Positions 24,178-33,241 of a DNA stretch of 64,000 nt are shown piece after piece. The position numbers and the translations under genes are program-made. The notes below the pieces were generated by a model, which saw only the letters and a program-made list of their open reading frames with translations, was not told the DNA's origin and ran no database searches. The DNA is taken from assembly GCA_934481345.1 (NCBI GenBank), contig CAKSPF010000001.1, positions 1-64,000 of the forward strand. Direction: 5' to 3'. This DNA is from an uncultured Clostridia bacterium (GTDB lineage: Bacteria; Bacillota; Clostridia; UMGS1810). Position 1 is the stretch's first letter, and the number at the start of each line of letters is the position of its first letter.

Positions 24178-25664
24178 TAATCAACGGTTATATCCGAACA
24201 GTATTCATTTTTTTCAATACTTATCTCATCGGAACACGCAATTTTTTTATCGTTCACATATAAATCGGAAATGTGTATGTTCCGGCAGCCGTGCTCCGCA
24301 TCAAAACCGTGGAAATACATCGTCGGCTTTTGTCTTCCGTAAAGGCGGATATTGTTAAAATAAAAACCGTTATTTTTTCCGCGCCGCGTACCGCCGTCAG
24401 AATATTCTTCATGAAATTCCACCGACAACAATATTAAGTGCGGCGCATAATCCTTATCAGGTTTCATTTCATAATAATTCTCGCTGTCCGTGCCCTGCAA
24501 AAGCGGCTGCGGTATTACGCTGTCATACTCAACCGTAATATTGTCATATGTAATATCATGCACATGAGCATAATCAACATTCATACAATCCAAAACCGGT
24601 CCGGTAACATGAATTATACTGCAATTTTTAAAGTGAATATCGGCAATTTCTTCCGCACGAGTTTCCGCTCCTATTTCCAGACATTTTCCCCAGTCATTCC
24701 AGATTACACAATTTTCGGCAATAACATTCTTAAACATATCATACGCTTTGCCGTTATGCTTACTTACTCCGCTGCCGCTCTGCCGCCAATCAAATCCTTT
24801 TACGCAGATTGAATCGTCATATGTTCTTATGAAACAATCACTGATATGCACATTCTCACAGTTATGCATATCTATACCGTCGGAATTATATCTCCAGCAG
24901 CCTATAATTTTAACATTTTTTATTTCAAGCCTGCGGCAGCATATCGGACGAATGTTGTACAGCAGCGAATCGCGTATCGTGATACCGTCAACGGTTACAT
25001 TCGTGCAGTATTCCAATCTTATCGCGTCTGTTCTTTCGGCGTTATTGACAGCAGCAAAATTATTTTCTGCATTTGCATCAAACAGTATTTTTTCCTTTAT
25101 GCGGCTGTTATCAAGTATACCTCTGCCTATAATTTTAATATTATCCGCATCGCACGCATGCACGCCGCCGTAAACAACCGCCCCCTCATCAATAAACAGC
25201 GTCTGATTGCTTTTCAGATCGATGATGCCTGCATCATGTGTTCCGGAACCGAAGTAAATTATTTCGCCTTCTTTTTTATAGTCTGCAATCGGGTCGGCGA
25301 ATATGTGCAGTGCGTTTTCTCTGCCAAACGGCTCAACGGTAAAGTATTGCGGCTTGTTGAGGTAAATTTTTATTATTCCGTTTTCAACGTGTATTTCAGC
25401 ATCGGTATTTTTCGGACGTAATTCCGCCCTTTCAAACGGTTTATTTACTTTTATTTCTATTTCAACATTTCCGTCGGTTTCAAATGATAAAAAACTTATC
25501 ATCTCCGTTTGCTCAATCTGCCGCTGATGTCCCGGCCAGCGGCGGTTAAACGGATACGCCGATACGCGCGCAGCGTTGGTCTTGACCGGCGTACCGTTCA
25601 CTTTGATATCATATGTACTGTTTTTCATTTCCGATTCCGTCACCGGATAAATATGTGCTCCCAT
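24177..25664 (-). CDS. GH28-family pectin oligosaccharide hydrolase (copy 1)
   Basis: The 495-residue protein has an N-terminal beta domain and a right-handed beta-helix of the polygalacturonase clan. NSDGID (residues 260-265) and YDDSICVKG (Asp283-Asp284) supply the three catalytic aspartates of GH28. The usual GHG histidine motif is not seen; EIGAET stands at the corresponding place. There is no signal peptide, so it acts inside the cell, probably on imported oligogalacturonides or related fragments. The ATG at 25664 has GGAGGG; an ATG at 25628 aligns with the paralogue's start. It is 18 nt downstream of the SGNH gene. Its TAG stop is formed exactly at the IS256 right-end remnant. Confidence 0.85.
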   Translation of the reverse strand: MGAHIYPVTESEMKNSTYDIKVNGTPVKTNAARVSAYPFNRRWPGHQRQIEQTEMISFLSFETDGNVEIEIKVNKPFERAELRPKNTDAEIHVENGIIKIYLNKPQYFTVEPFGRENALHIFADPIADYKKEGEIIYFGSGTHDAGIIDLKSNQTLFIDEGAVVYGGVHACDADNIKIIGRGILDNSRIKEKILFDANAENNFAAVNNAERTDAIRLEYCTNVTVDGITIRDSLLYNIRPICCRRLEIKNVKIIGCWRYNSDGIDMHNCENVHISDCFIRTYDDSICVKGFDWRQSGSGVSKHNGKAYDMFKNVIAENCVIWNDWGKCLEIGAETRAEEIADIHFKNCSIIHVTGPVLDCMNVDYAHVHDITYDNITVEYDSVIPQPLLQGTDSENYYEMKPDKDYAPHLILLSVEFHEEYSDGGTRRGKNNGFYFNNIRLYGRQKPTMYFHGFDAEHGCRNIHISDLYVNDKKIACSDEISIEKNEYCSDITVD

Positions 25665-25682
25665 AGCTCCCTCCAAAATATG

Positions 25683-26357
25683 TCACCGGTCTATATATGC
25701 TAAAATACGTTCCGCGATTTTTTGCATGCCCAAATCTCCCGGGTGGCTTGCAACACCCTCATGCTCAAAAAGTCCCAAAGCCTTCATGCTGTCATCCTCA
25801 CCCAGGTCGCTAAGCTCCGCAAGGTCATAATTTTCTTTTTCCGCAACCGCACGTATAACCTCGTCCGCCGGGTGTTTCCAAAAGCTTGTTGTGAGTATAA
25901 TATGCGCTTTTTTATTTAAATTAAAGTAATCTATCAGACGTTTATACTCCCTTTCAAATATTTCTTTGTCAAGATTTTTATGATCGCAATTTTCCACGCA
26001 GCGCTGGACTATAATATCCGCACCGAAATTTCTTGCTTTTTCAAATTTTTCAAGCTGAGCTGCTCCCTCTTTATAATGTCCTTCCCATGCGCTCACCTGC
26101 GCAATGCATGCCGCAACGTCATTTTTTTTGCTTAAAGCGCTGACCACACGATGTACATAATCTTTTTCCGCGCAGCTTGCCGCCATGCCGAAATCATGAT
26201 ACCAGCCTATTTCCGGCTTTTTCCCATGACGCGTTATCGAATTGCCGACAAATAAAATCCGCACTCCGGTGCCTTTTTCATTTATGAAACTCACACACCT
26301 GTTTTTTTCAAGCTGGTTTGTTGACGCAACAGTATTTTTATCAATTTGGTTCACCAT
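25683..26357 (-). CDS. SGNH/GDSL-family esterase
   Basis: The 224-residue protein has block I FVGNSITRHG with the nucleophile serine in GNS, and block V ASHPGDLGMQKIAERI with the catalytic His. There is no signal peptide. SGNH enzymes next to GH28 genes usually remove acetyl groups from pectin fragments; that substrate is inferred from context. The ATG at 26355-26357 has GGGAGGG. It heads the operon with GH28 copy 1 from a perfect promoter. Confidence 0.85.
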   Translation of the reverse strand: MVNQIDKNTVASTNQLEKNRCVSFINEKGTGVRILFVGNSITRHGKKPEIGWYHDFGMAASCAEKDYVHRVVSALSKKNDVAACIAQVSAWEGHYKEGAAQLEKFEKARNFGADIIVQRCVENCDHKNLDKEIFEREYKRLIDYFNLNKKAHIILTTSFWKHPADEVIRAVAEKENYDLAELSDLGEDDSMKALGLFEHEGVASHPGDLGMQKIAERILAYIDR

Positions 26358-26390
26358 AGTTTCCCTCCCTATGCATAATAGATTGTTCAC

Positions 26391-26419
26391 ATTATACACA
26401 AAACAAATATATATGTCAA
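26391..26419 (-). promoter_or_regulatory. Promoter of the SGNH-GH28 operon
   Basis: Minus strand TTGACA (26414-26419) and TATAAT (26391-26396) with a 17-nt spacer. The promoter ends about 17 bp from the truncated IS256 copy, so the cassette has kept its own promoter. Confidence 0.85.
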
Positions 26420-26435
26420 TAACTTTTTCCACAAT

Positions 26436-27299
26436 TTAAAAAAGGCTGTATATATCGCGATCGGAATCAATATGGAAGGACAAAAGGAAGTCCTTGGAAT
26501 GTGGGTTGGCGAAAATGAAAGTGCAAAGTTTTGGCTTTCGGTGTTAAACAGTATAAAGGCTCGCGGTGTCGAAGATATACTGATCGCCTGCATCGATGGG
26601 CTGACCGGTTTTACAAACGCAATAGAAGCAGTATATCCAAGGACAGAGATACAACAGTGCATAATCCATCAAATCCGCAATAAAACAAAGTTTGTATCAT
26701 ACAAAGATATAAAGGCTTTAATGGCTGATTTAAAGAGGATTTATGCAGCCGTTGACGAACAAACGGCACTTTCGGAGCTTGATAGCTTTGATGAAAAACG
26801 GAGTTCGAAATATCCTAAAATAACTATTTCGTGGCGGACAAATTGAGCTAATTTATCGACATATTTCAAGTATCCGGAGGCGGTCAGAACATTGATTTAC
26901 ACAACGAATGCGATAGAGGGATTTAACCGACAGCTTCGGAAGGTTACAAAAAATAAAAGCGTATTTCCGACCGATGAAAGTCTTTTAAAAATGCTTTATC
27001 CTGCAATGACAGACATTAAGAAAAATTTGACAGGTAAGTGCAAAGATTGGGGACAAATCCACTCACAGCTTGAAATATTCTTTGCCGATAGATTACCGCA
27101 GTAGCATAAAAAAGACGCCAAATCAAGGGCAAAATAAACGCCCTCTTGCGAGGACACCCTTGACATGCCGGCAATTTTATGCTAAATTACAGCTAAGGGC
27201 TGAAAGCCGAAATCCGGCTCTCAGCCCACAAAAAACACTTAGCTTATATGATCATTTTGGAGCCTAATTTGAGGTTTACACAAAATGAGGGATTGCCCC
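26436..27299 (+). mobile_element. IS256-family element, right copy (5'-truncated)
   Basis: Similarity to the left copy starts abruptly within the transposase (AAGGCTGTATATATCGCGAT, also at 23811). From there to the right end the element is complete, including a GC-rich hairpin (CGCCCTCTTGCGAG region) and the terminal repeat GTTTACACAAAATGAGGGAT at 27274. Both copies point the same way and bracket the SGNH-GH28 pair. Confidence 0.85.
26440..27104 (+). pseudogene. IS256 transposase C-terminal part with nonsense mutation
   Basis: The text runs EGQKEVLGMWVGENESAKFW, DILIACIDGLTGFTNAIEAV, QCIIHQIRNKTKFV, all IS256 DDE-core signatures. At 26845 a TGA replaces the expected tryptophan codon after ISWRTN, and the frame resumes at once to YTTNAIEGFNRQLRK and the normal end FFADRLPQ. 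The N-terminal third is missing. The copy is inactive. Confidence 0.88.
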
Positions 27300-27359
27300 A
27301 CGCCCTATAGGCGCACTATTTTGATTTTTACCCGCCATTAAACCTAACGCAGCAACGAT

Positions 27360-28769
27360 TTATTTGAATGTAACATTATCGGTATAATTTTCTGTATAAA
27401 TATTTACATTTTCAATACTGTCTATCTTCTTATCATTTAAAAACACATTTTCAAAGTAAATATTTTCCACCTTATGTTCTTCGTCATATCCGAATATTTT
27501 TGAGTTTGGCATTCGATCCGAATATACATAAATATCCTTAAATGTAATATTACTTATTCTGCCTCTTTCGCCTTTGGAGGAATACTCTTCCGAATAATAT
27601 ATTGCAACAAAGAATAAAAACGGATAATATTTTGATTCGGAAGAATAAACTTGTTCTTCACTTTCCTGAAATACAGGAGCAGGCTCGCAATCAGAACATT
27701 CCAAACGAATATTTTCAAATGCTATATCATGAACATATGAGTAATCAGCGTTGGCGACATCCATTGCCATTCCGGCAGCATGAATTATATCGCAGTTTAT
27801 GAATTTGCAATTTCTCGTTTCTGCAGCACAAAGATCTACTCCGACTTCCAAGGCTTTGCCCCAGTCATTCCACACAACACAGTCGGAAACAGTTATGTCC
27901 TCCATAATATCATATCTTTTTCCGTTGTACGTCATTTCATCAATAAACGGAAAGCAAAAACCTTTAAGACAAATTGAATCGTCAAAAGAACGCACAAAAC
28001 AATTCTTGACAATTCCATGCCGACAATTTATCAAATCAATTCCGTCCGAATTATATCTCCAGCAACCGATAATTTTGATATTATCAATATACAAATTCTC
28101 GCAGCCTATCGGGCGGACGGCCAGAAAAAACGGATCTCGTACAACAACATCTTTAATGACCACATTTTCGGAATATCTGATTTCAATAGGACTCGGGCGC
28201 ATTGGATCAACAAATTTATCATCCGTGGTAAATGATTTTTGCTTGCTGTGGTCTAAAATACCTCTGCCCGAAATCTCAACATTTGAAACATCCTCGCCGT
28301 ATATTTCGCCGTAGACAACAGCACCCTCTTCAATGTAAATTTTCTGATTACTTTTAAGTATAATTCTGCCCGGATTGTGAACACCCTTTTTGAATACAAT
28401 TGTTTCTCCGTCAAATTTTGTGTTATTTTCTTTAGGATTTGCAAACATATGTAAAGCACCGTGCCTGTCATCAAACTCGACAACTGCTTTACACGGTTTT
28501 GTAATGTCGAAAGTAATGATATTGCCGTTAATGTTTGGTACTATATTAAGCGACTTTGGTTTAACGAATATTTTTTTGAAATCAAACTCGCATACAATTT
28601 TTATTTCCCTTTTTTCTTCTGCGTCAAAGCTTATAAATCCGCATATTTCGGTTTGCTCAAGACCCCTTTGATGTCCCGGCCAATGACGGTTAAACGGATA
28701 TTTGGATACTCGTGCCTCTTCGATATCGGTTTTTTTATCGTCAATGAATACGGCATATGATTTTTCCAT
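27360..28769 (-). CDS. GH28-family pectin oligosaccharide hydrolase (copy 2)
   Basis: The 469-residue protein is a clear paralogue of the gene at 24177: both share YPFNR-WPGHQR-EQTE at the N-terminus, the beta-helix, NSDGID (Asp242) and FDDSICLKG (Asp263-Asp264). EVGVDL stands where GHG would be expected. No signal peptide, so a cytoplasmic role on imported oligosaccharides is likely. It has its own promoter and AAAGGAG ribosome site. The divergence between the two suggests different substrates rather than a recent duplication. Confidence 0.86.
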   Translation of the reverse strand: MEKSYAVFIDDKKTDIEEARVSKYPFNRHWPGHQRGLEQTEICGFISFDAEEKREIKIVCEFDFKKIFVKPKSLNIVPNINGNIITFDITKPCKAVVEFDDRHGALHMFANPKENNTKFDGETIVFKKGVHNPGRIILKSNQKIYIEEGAVVYGEIYGEDVSNVEISGRGILDHSKQKSFTTDDKFVDPMRPSPIEIRYSENVVIKDVVVRDPFFLAVRPIGCENLYIDNIKIIGCWRYNSDGIDLINCRHGIVKNCFVRSFDDSICLKGFCFPFIDEMTYNGKRYDIMEDITVSDCVVWNDWGKALEVGVDLCAAETRNCKFINCDIIHAAGMAMDVANADYSYVHDIAFENIRLECSDCEPAPVFQESEEQVYSSESKYYPFLFFVAIYYSEEYSSKGERGRISNITFKDIYVYSDRMPNSKIFGYDEEHKVENIYFENVFLNDKKIDSIENVNIYTENYTDNVTFK

Positions 28770-28803
28770 AATATTTCTCCTTTGTTTTCAAAAGTTTGAC
28801 AAT

Positions 28804-28832
28804 AGTATAACCTATGTTTTAATAAAAGTCAA
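28804..28832 (-). promoter_or_regulatory. Promoter of GH28 copy 2
   Basis: Minus strand TTGACT (28827-28832) and TATACT (28804-28809) with a 17-nt spacer, 35 nt before the ATG. Confidence 0.8.
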
Positions 28833-28954
28833 CATTGTATTTCCACCAATATTGGGGTGTATCTGCAGTTGTCAAACATATGGACCATTTTTATTAAAAA
28901 AATATTCAATGTGTTTTGTTAATGTGCGGTTTTGCGGCATCAGCAATAGTTTTT

Positions 28955-28997
28955 GTGGGTAGTGTGGTAAAGTCAACGACTTTTCCATACTACCCAC
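28955..28997. repeat. Near-perfect palindrome at the IS481 remnant
   Basis: GTGGGTAGTGTGGTAAAGTC and its inverse with two differences flank AACGA. It lies just past the transposase stop and may be the end of that insertion sequence or a hairpin terminator; T-runs are short. Confidence 0.5.
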
Positions 28998-29010
28998 AAA
29001 TTATTTACAT

Positions 29011-29338
29011 TCATATGACCCATATGTAGTCTGTCAGCTTTTCCATAGGGCTCTTGCATTTAAATATTCTCATCGGCTTGTTATTTGTCCATTTTAGGTG
29101 CTCTGCCGGCTTTTTATTCGCTTCTTCTGTTTCTCTGAAATATTCCCAATCATAGAAATATCTTTGGTCCATTCTATGACTTCGTTCCACTTTTCCGTTG
29201 TGCCACGGTGTTCTTGGTTTTATTAGCCTATGTTCTATCCCTAATTCAGCTAATTTTGCCTCAAATGGGCATTTTGTTTCATCGCTTATAAACTTGTATG
29301 CAAATTCTGTCCCGTTATCTGTTTGTATACATTTTACC
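29011..29338 (-). pseudogene. IS481-type transposase C-terminal fragment
   Basis: Translation gives QTDNGTEFAYKF, IKPRTPWHNGKVERSHRMDQ and a conserved KKPAEHLKWTNNKPM end with a proper stop at 29011-29013. This is the last third of an IS481/rve-family integrase core, with the second Asp and the Glu of the DDE triad. The upstream part is absent; the sequence breaks off at about 29338, close to the ppdK terminator. Confidence 0.8.
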
Positions 29339-29370
29339 TCAAACGGAAACTATCGCGTGGTTTTCTTTAT

Positions 29371-29414
29371 ACAAAAAACGAAACCGTTTGTCTGAAAACT
29401 CAGCAAACGGTTTC
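29371..29414 (-). terminator. ppdK terminator
   Basis: ACGAAACCGTTTG (29376-29388) pairs with CAAACGGTTTCGT (29402-29414); six U residues follow on the minus strand. Confidence 0.9.
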
Positions 29415-29451
29415 GTTCTAATATATTTCCAAAATATACAAAATCAAAATA

Positions 29452-32085
29452 TTATTTTTCGCTCTGCTTAATAGCAGCCTGTGCAGCTGCAAGTCTAGCT
29501 ATCGGCACTCTGAACGGTGAGCAGGATACATAGTCAAGACCTATGCTGTTGCAGAATTCAACAGACGTAGGATCTCCGCCGTGCTCTCCGCAGATACCAA
29601 CATGAAGTGACGGGCGAACCGGCTTACCTAAGTCAATTGCCATCTTCATGAGTTTACCTACACCTGCCTGGTCAAGTTTTGCAAACGGATCGTTTTCAAA
29701 AATCTTTGTATCATAGTATGCGTCGAGGAACTTACCTGCGTCATCACGGGAGAAACCGTATGTCATCTGAGTAAGGTCATTTGTACCAAAGCAGAAGAAT
29801 TCAGCTTCTTTAGCGATTTCATCAGCAAGAAGAGCAGCTCTCGGAATTTCTATCATAGTACCAACTTCGTACTTGAGCTCGATTCCTGCGTCTGCAATTT
29901 CTTTATCAGCAGTTGCAACGACAACATCTTTAACAAATTTTAATTCCTTAATATCTCCAACGAGCGGAATCATAATTTCAGGAACAATCTTCCAGTCTGC
30001 GTGTGCTTTCTTAACATTAATAGCAGCACGGATAACAGCCTTTGTCTGCATCTTTGCAATTTCAGGATATGTTACTGCAAGACGGCATCCGCGGTGACCC
30101 ATCATCGGGTTCATTTCGTGGAGAGCATTGATTATGCTCTTAATTGTTTCGATGGACTTGCCCTGTGCCTTTGCAAGAGCGGCAATGTCTTCTTCTTCCT
30201 TCGGAACAAATTCATGGAGCGGAGGATCAAGGAATCTGATTGTAACAGGATTTCCTTCAAGAGCCTCATATAATTTTTCAAAATCGCCCTGCTGCATAGG
30301 AAGAATTTTATCAAGAGCAGCTTCTCTTTCTTCTACAGTATCAGCGCAGATCATTTCACGGAAAGCATCAATTCTGTCACCTTCAAAGAACATATGCTCG
30401 GTACGGCAAAGACCTATACCTTCAGCGCCAAGCTCGCGTGCTTTTTTAGCGTCAGCAGGTGTATCGGCATTTGTACGAACTTTCATTGTTCTGTATTTGT
30501 CTGCAAGAGCCATAATTCTTTCAAAATCACCTGCGATTGCAGCGTCAACGGTAGCAATAATACCGTCATAGATATTACCTGTTGAACCGTCTATTGAAAT
30601 ATAATCGCCCTCGTTATATGTTTTTCCTGCAAGAGTGAATTTCTTGTTTTCTTCGTCCATGTCAATATCTCCGCATCCGGAAACACAGCATGTACCCATA
30701 CCGCGTGCAACAACGGCAGCGTGGCTTGTCATACCACCGCGAACTGTAAGTATACCCTGAGCGGCTTTCATACCTTCGATATCCTCAGGAGAGGTTTCAA
30801 GACGAACGAGAACAACTTTCTCGCCTCTCTCATTCCATTCTTTAGCATCCTCGGCAGTAAACACGATTTTACCGCATGCAGCTCCGGGAGAAGCACCGAG
30901 TGCCTTAGCTACGGGAACAGCAGCTTTCAAAGCTTTAGCGTCAAACTGCGGATGCAAAAGTGTATCGAGATTTCTCGGATCTATCATAAGAACTGCTTCT
31001 TTTTCGGAAATCATACCTTCATCAACAAGGTCGCATGCAATCTTAAGAGCAGCCTGAGCTGTTCTCTTACCGTTTCTTGTCTGGAGCATGTAAAGATGCT
31101 TGTCCTCAATTGTGAACTCCATATCCTGCATATCTCTGTAGTGATTTTCGAGCTTTTTGCAGATACCGATAAACTGATCGTAAACTTCAGGCATAACGTC
31201 CTTTAACTGGTCAATCTTCTGAGGTGTACGAACACCTGCAACAACGTCTTCGCCCTGTGCGTTCATAAGGAATTCTCCCATGAGATGCTTTTCACCTGTA
31301 GCAGGATCGCGGGTAAATGCAACACCTGTACCGGAGGTTTCTCCCATGTTACCGAATGCCATCATCTGTACGTTAACGGCTGTTCCCCATGAATAAGGAA
31401 TGTCGTTGTCACGGCGGTAAATATTAGCACGCGGGTTATCCCATGAACGGAATACGGCTTTGATAGCACCCATAAGCTGTTCCTTAGGATCAGCCGGGAA
31501 ATCTTCACCGATTTTTGATTTGTATTCTGCTTTGAACTGCTCTGCAAGGTTCTTAAGGTCGTTTGCATCAAGATCAACGTCCTGTGTAACACCCTTTTCA
31601 GCCTTCATCTTATCAATAAGCTGTTCAAAATACTTTTTACCAACTTCCATAACTACGTCGGAATACATCTGAATGAATCTTCTGTAGCAATCCCATGCCC
31701 ATCTCGGGTTACCGGATTTTTTAGCGATAACTTCTACAACATCTTCGTTAAGACCGAGGTTCAGAATAGTATCCATCATACCCGGCATGGAAGCACGCGC
31801 GCCGCTGCGCACGGATACGAGGAGCGGATTTTCGCTGTCACCGAATTTCTTGCCGGTTATTTCTTCCATTTTTGTAATGTACTCCATTATCTGAGCCTGG
31901 ATGTCGTCATTTATTTTACGACCGTCCTCATAATACTGTGTACAAGCTTCTGTTGTAATAGTAAAACCCTGTGGTACAGGCAGACCGAGATTGGTCATTT
32001 CAGCGAGGTTAGCACCCTTACCACCTAAAAGATTTCTCATTGTAGCATTACCTTCTGAAAAAAGGTAAACATACTTATGTGCCAT
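29452..32085 (-). CDS. ppdK: Pyruvate, phosphate dikinase
   Basis: The 877-residue enzyme interconverts pyruvate + ATP + Pi and phosphoenolpyruvate + AMP + PPi. Anaerobes often use it in the glycolytic direction to gain from PPi. An N-terminal ATP-grasp domain (GGKGANLAEM), a central swivelling phosphohistidine domain (GGMTSHAAVVARGMG) and a C-terminal TIM barrel (CRTEHMFFEGDR, GTNDLTQMTYGFSRDD, HVGICGEHGG) are all intact. The start has GGAGG. It is a single-gene unit with its own terminator. The ppa gene elsewhere in the window would compete for PPi. Confidence 0.98.
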   Translation of the reverse strand: MAHKYVYLFSEGNATMRNLLGGKGANLAEMTNLGLPVPQGFTITTEACTQYYEDGRKINDDIQAQIMEYITKMEEITGKKFGDSENPLLVSVRSGARASMPGMMDTILNLGLNEDVVEVIAKKSGNPRWAWDCYRRFIQMYSDVVMEVGKKYFEQLIDKMKAEKGVTQDVDLDANDLKNLAEQFKAEYKSKIGEDFPADPKEQLMGAIKAVFRSWDNPRANIYRRDNDIPYSWGTAVNVQMMAFGNMGETSGTGVAFTRDPATGEKHLMGEFLMNAQGEDVVAGVRTPQKIDQLKDVMPEVYDQFIGICKKLENHYRDMQDMEFTIEDKHLYMLQTRNGKRTAQAALKIACDLVDEGMISEKEAVLMIDPRNLDTLLHPQFDAKALKAAVPVAKALGASPGAACGKIVFTAEDAKEWNERGEKVVLVRLETSPEDIEGMKAAQGILTVRGGMTSHAAVVARGMGTCCVSGCGDIDMDEENKKFTLAGKTYNEGDYISIDGSTGNIYDGIIATVDAAIAGDFERIMALADKYRTMKVRTNADTPADAKKARELGAEGIGLCRTEHMFFEGDRIDAFREMICADTVEEREAALDKILPMQQGDFEKLYEALEGNPVTIRFLDPPLHEFVPKEEEDIAALAKAQGKSIETIKSIINALHEMNPMMGHRGCRLAVTYPEIAKMQTKAVIRAAINVKKAHADWKIVPEIMIPLVGDIKELKFVKDVVVATADKEIADAGIELKYEVGTMIEIPRAALLADEIAKEAEFFCFGTNDLTQMTYGFSRDDAGKFLDAYYDTKIFENDPFAKLDQAGVGKLMKMAIDLGKPVRPSLHVGICGEHGGDPTSVEFCNSIGLDYVSCSPFRVPIARLAAAQAAIKQSEK

Positions 32086-32291
32086 TACTTATACCTCCAT
32101 TATTCTTTTTATCACACCGTCTATTTTATAACAAATCGCTATAAAATTCCAGTATTTTTTGTATTTTTTTTGAGTCAAGCTGTGGTTTTTAGTCATTTTT
32201 GTTACTAATATACAAAAATTGTATTTGTCAGCGCAATAATTTAAACAGTTTTATTTGTAAAATATGCCGATATTTCTGCTGTATTCACGGC

Positions 32292-33077
32292 TTATTCTTC
32301 ATCCGCGCTTAATTTTTTCAAATAGCTCAGACTTGACGGATAAAATTCTATACAATTGATTATGTACCGTTCACATATATGTGCAACAATGCACAAAGAC
32401 TCTTCGTCTGCATTGAAGGAAAATACCTGCTTATAATCGCTTATACATATAAACAAAAGCATTTTTAAAATTTTGCCGTTTATTTTAACAAGCTGTTCGG
32501 CATCATATTTTCCTTTGCACGAGCTGCACACAACCGAGCCGTTTGACAAATCAAAATATTCAATGCCTTTTTCCGTGCCGCAGCCGCAGCACGCAGAAAG
32601 CTGCGGCATATAACCCAGATTGCAGGCAGTTTTCATTTCAAATACTGCTTTAAGTCTTTTCAGATATTCTTCAATGTCGCCGTCAATGCATTTTTGTTCC
32701 GCCTTACTTACCAGATACAAAGTATTTAAAATAAAATTATAGTATTCTTCATCAAATTCTATATCGTCGGGCACGGATTTTACTATATCCGTAAAATATG
32801 CCGCATAACTCATTTGCTCCACGGAGTTCCTTATGCCGTAAAAATTGTTTAATACCCCTGCCGACGAAACATAATACAAGCCTGTTTTTCGGTTAAGCAC
32901 AAAATCGCTGTAGCAAAAGTTCTGCAAAGCGGCAAAATCCTTATGCTTATGTGATCGTATACCCTTTGACACAGCAGTAAGCTTCCCGTAATCTCTTGTA
33001 AGAATTGTAAATATTTTATCGTTATCATTCATGTTTACAGCGCTCAGAATCAAGCCCTGCGTTTTCAGTTCCTCCAT
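32292..33077 (-). CDS. recO: DNA repair protein RecO
   Basis: The 261-residue RecO helps load RecA on gapped DNA through RecF/RecR. The N-terminal OB fold (TQGLILSAVNMNDNDKIFTILTRDYGKLTAVSKGIR) and the zinc site CCGCGTE...CSSCKGK near residues 155-180 are clear. The ATG at 33077 follows CGGAGGAAG; the longer frame to 33119 is discarded. Its start lies inside the end of yqzL. Confidence 0.94.
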   Translation of the reverse strand: MEELKTQGLILSAVNMNDNDKIFTILTRDYGKLTAVSKGIRSHKHKDFAALQNFCYSDFVLNRKTGLYYVSSAGVLNNFYGIRNSVEQMSYAAYFTDIVKSVPDDIEFDEEYYNFILNTLYLVSKAEQKCIDGDIEEYLKRLKAVFEMKTACNLGYMPQLSACCGCGTEKGIEYFDLSNGSVVCSSCKGKYDAEQLVKINGKILKMLLFICISDYKQVFSFNADEESLCIVAHICERYIINCIEFYPSSLSYLKKLSADEE

Positions 33078-33177
33078 TGCCTTCCTCCGTACTGCGGTTT
33101 TCAAACATTCTGTATACAAGGTAGCTGTCTACCGTACCCAAATTCAAAAATAAGTTCCAGCAATCTTTTTTATTCAC
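33025..33177 (-). CDS. yqzL: YqzL-like small protein between era and recO
   Basis: A GTG at 33175-33177 after AAAGGGTG opens a 50-residue frame. NKKDCWNLFLNLGTVDSYLV, followed by YRMFEN, matches the core of the YqzL family (W-x-x-F-x-x-T/L-G-x-V-D-x-YL). The family lies between era and recO in B. subtilis, the same place as here. The last 17 codons overlap recO in another frame, and that tail looks unconserved. The function of YqzL is unknown. Confidence 0.75.
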   Translation of the reverse strand: MNKKDCWNLFLNLGTVDSYLVYRMFENRSTEEGNGGTENAGLDSERCKHE

Positions 33178-33241
33178 TGTGCAACACCCTTTCAGTAATT
33201 AACATTCCCACACAGTGATTTTATATGTTGGCAGATTTTAT

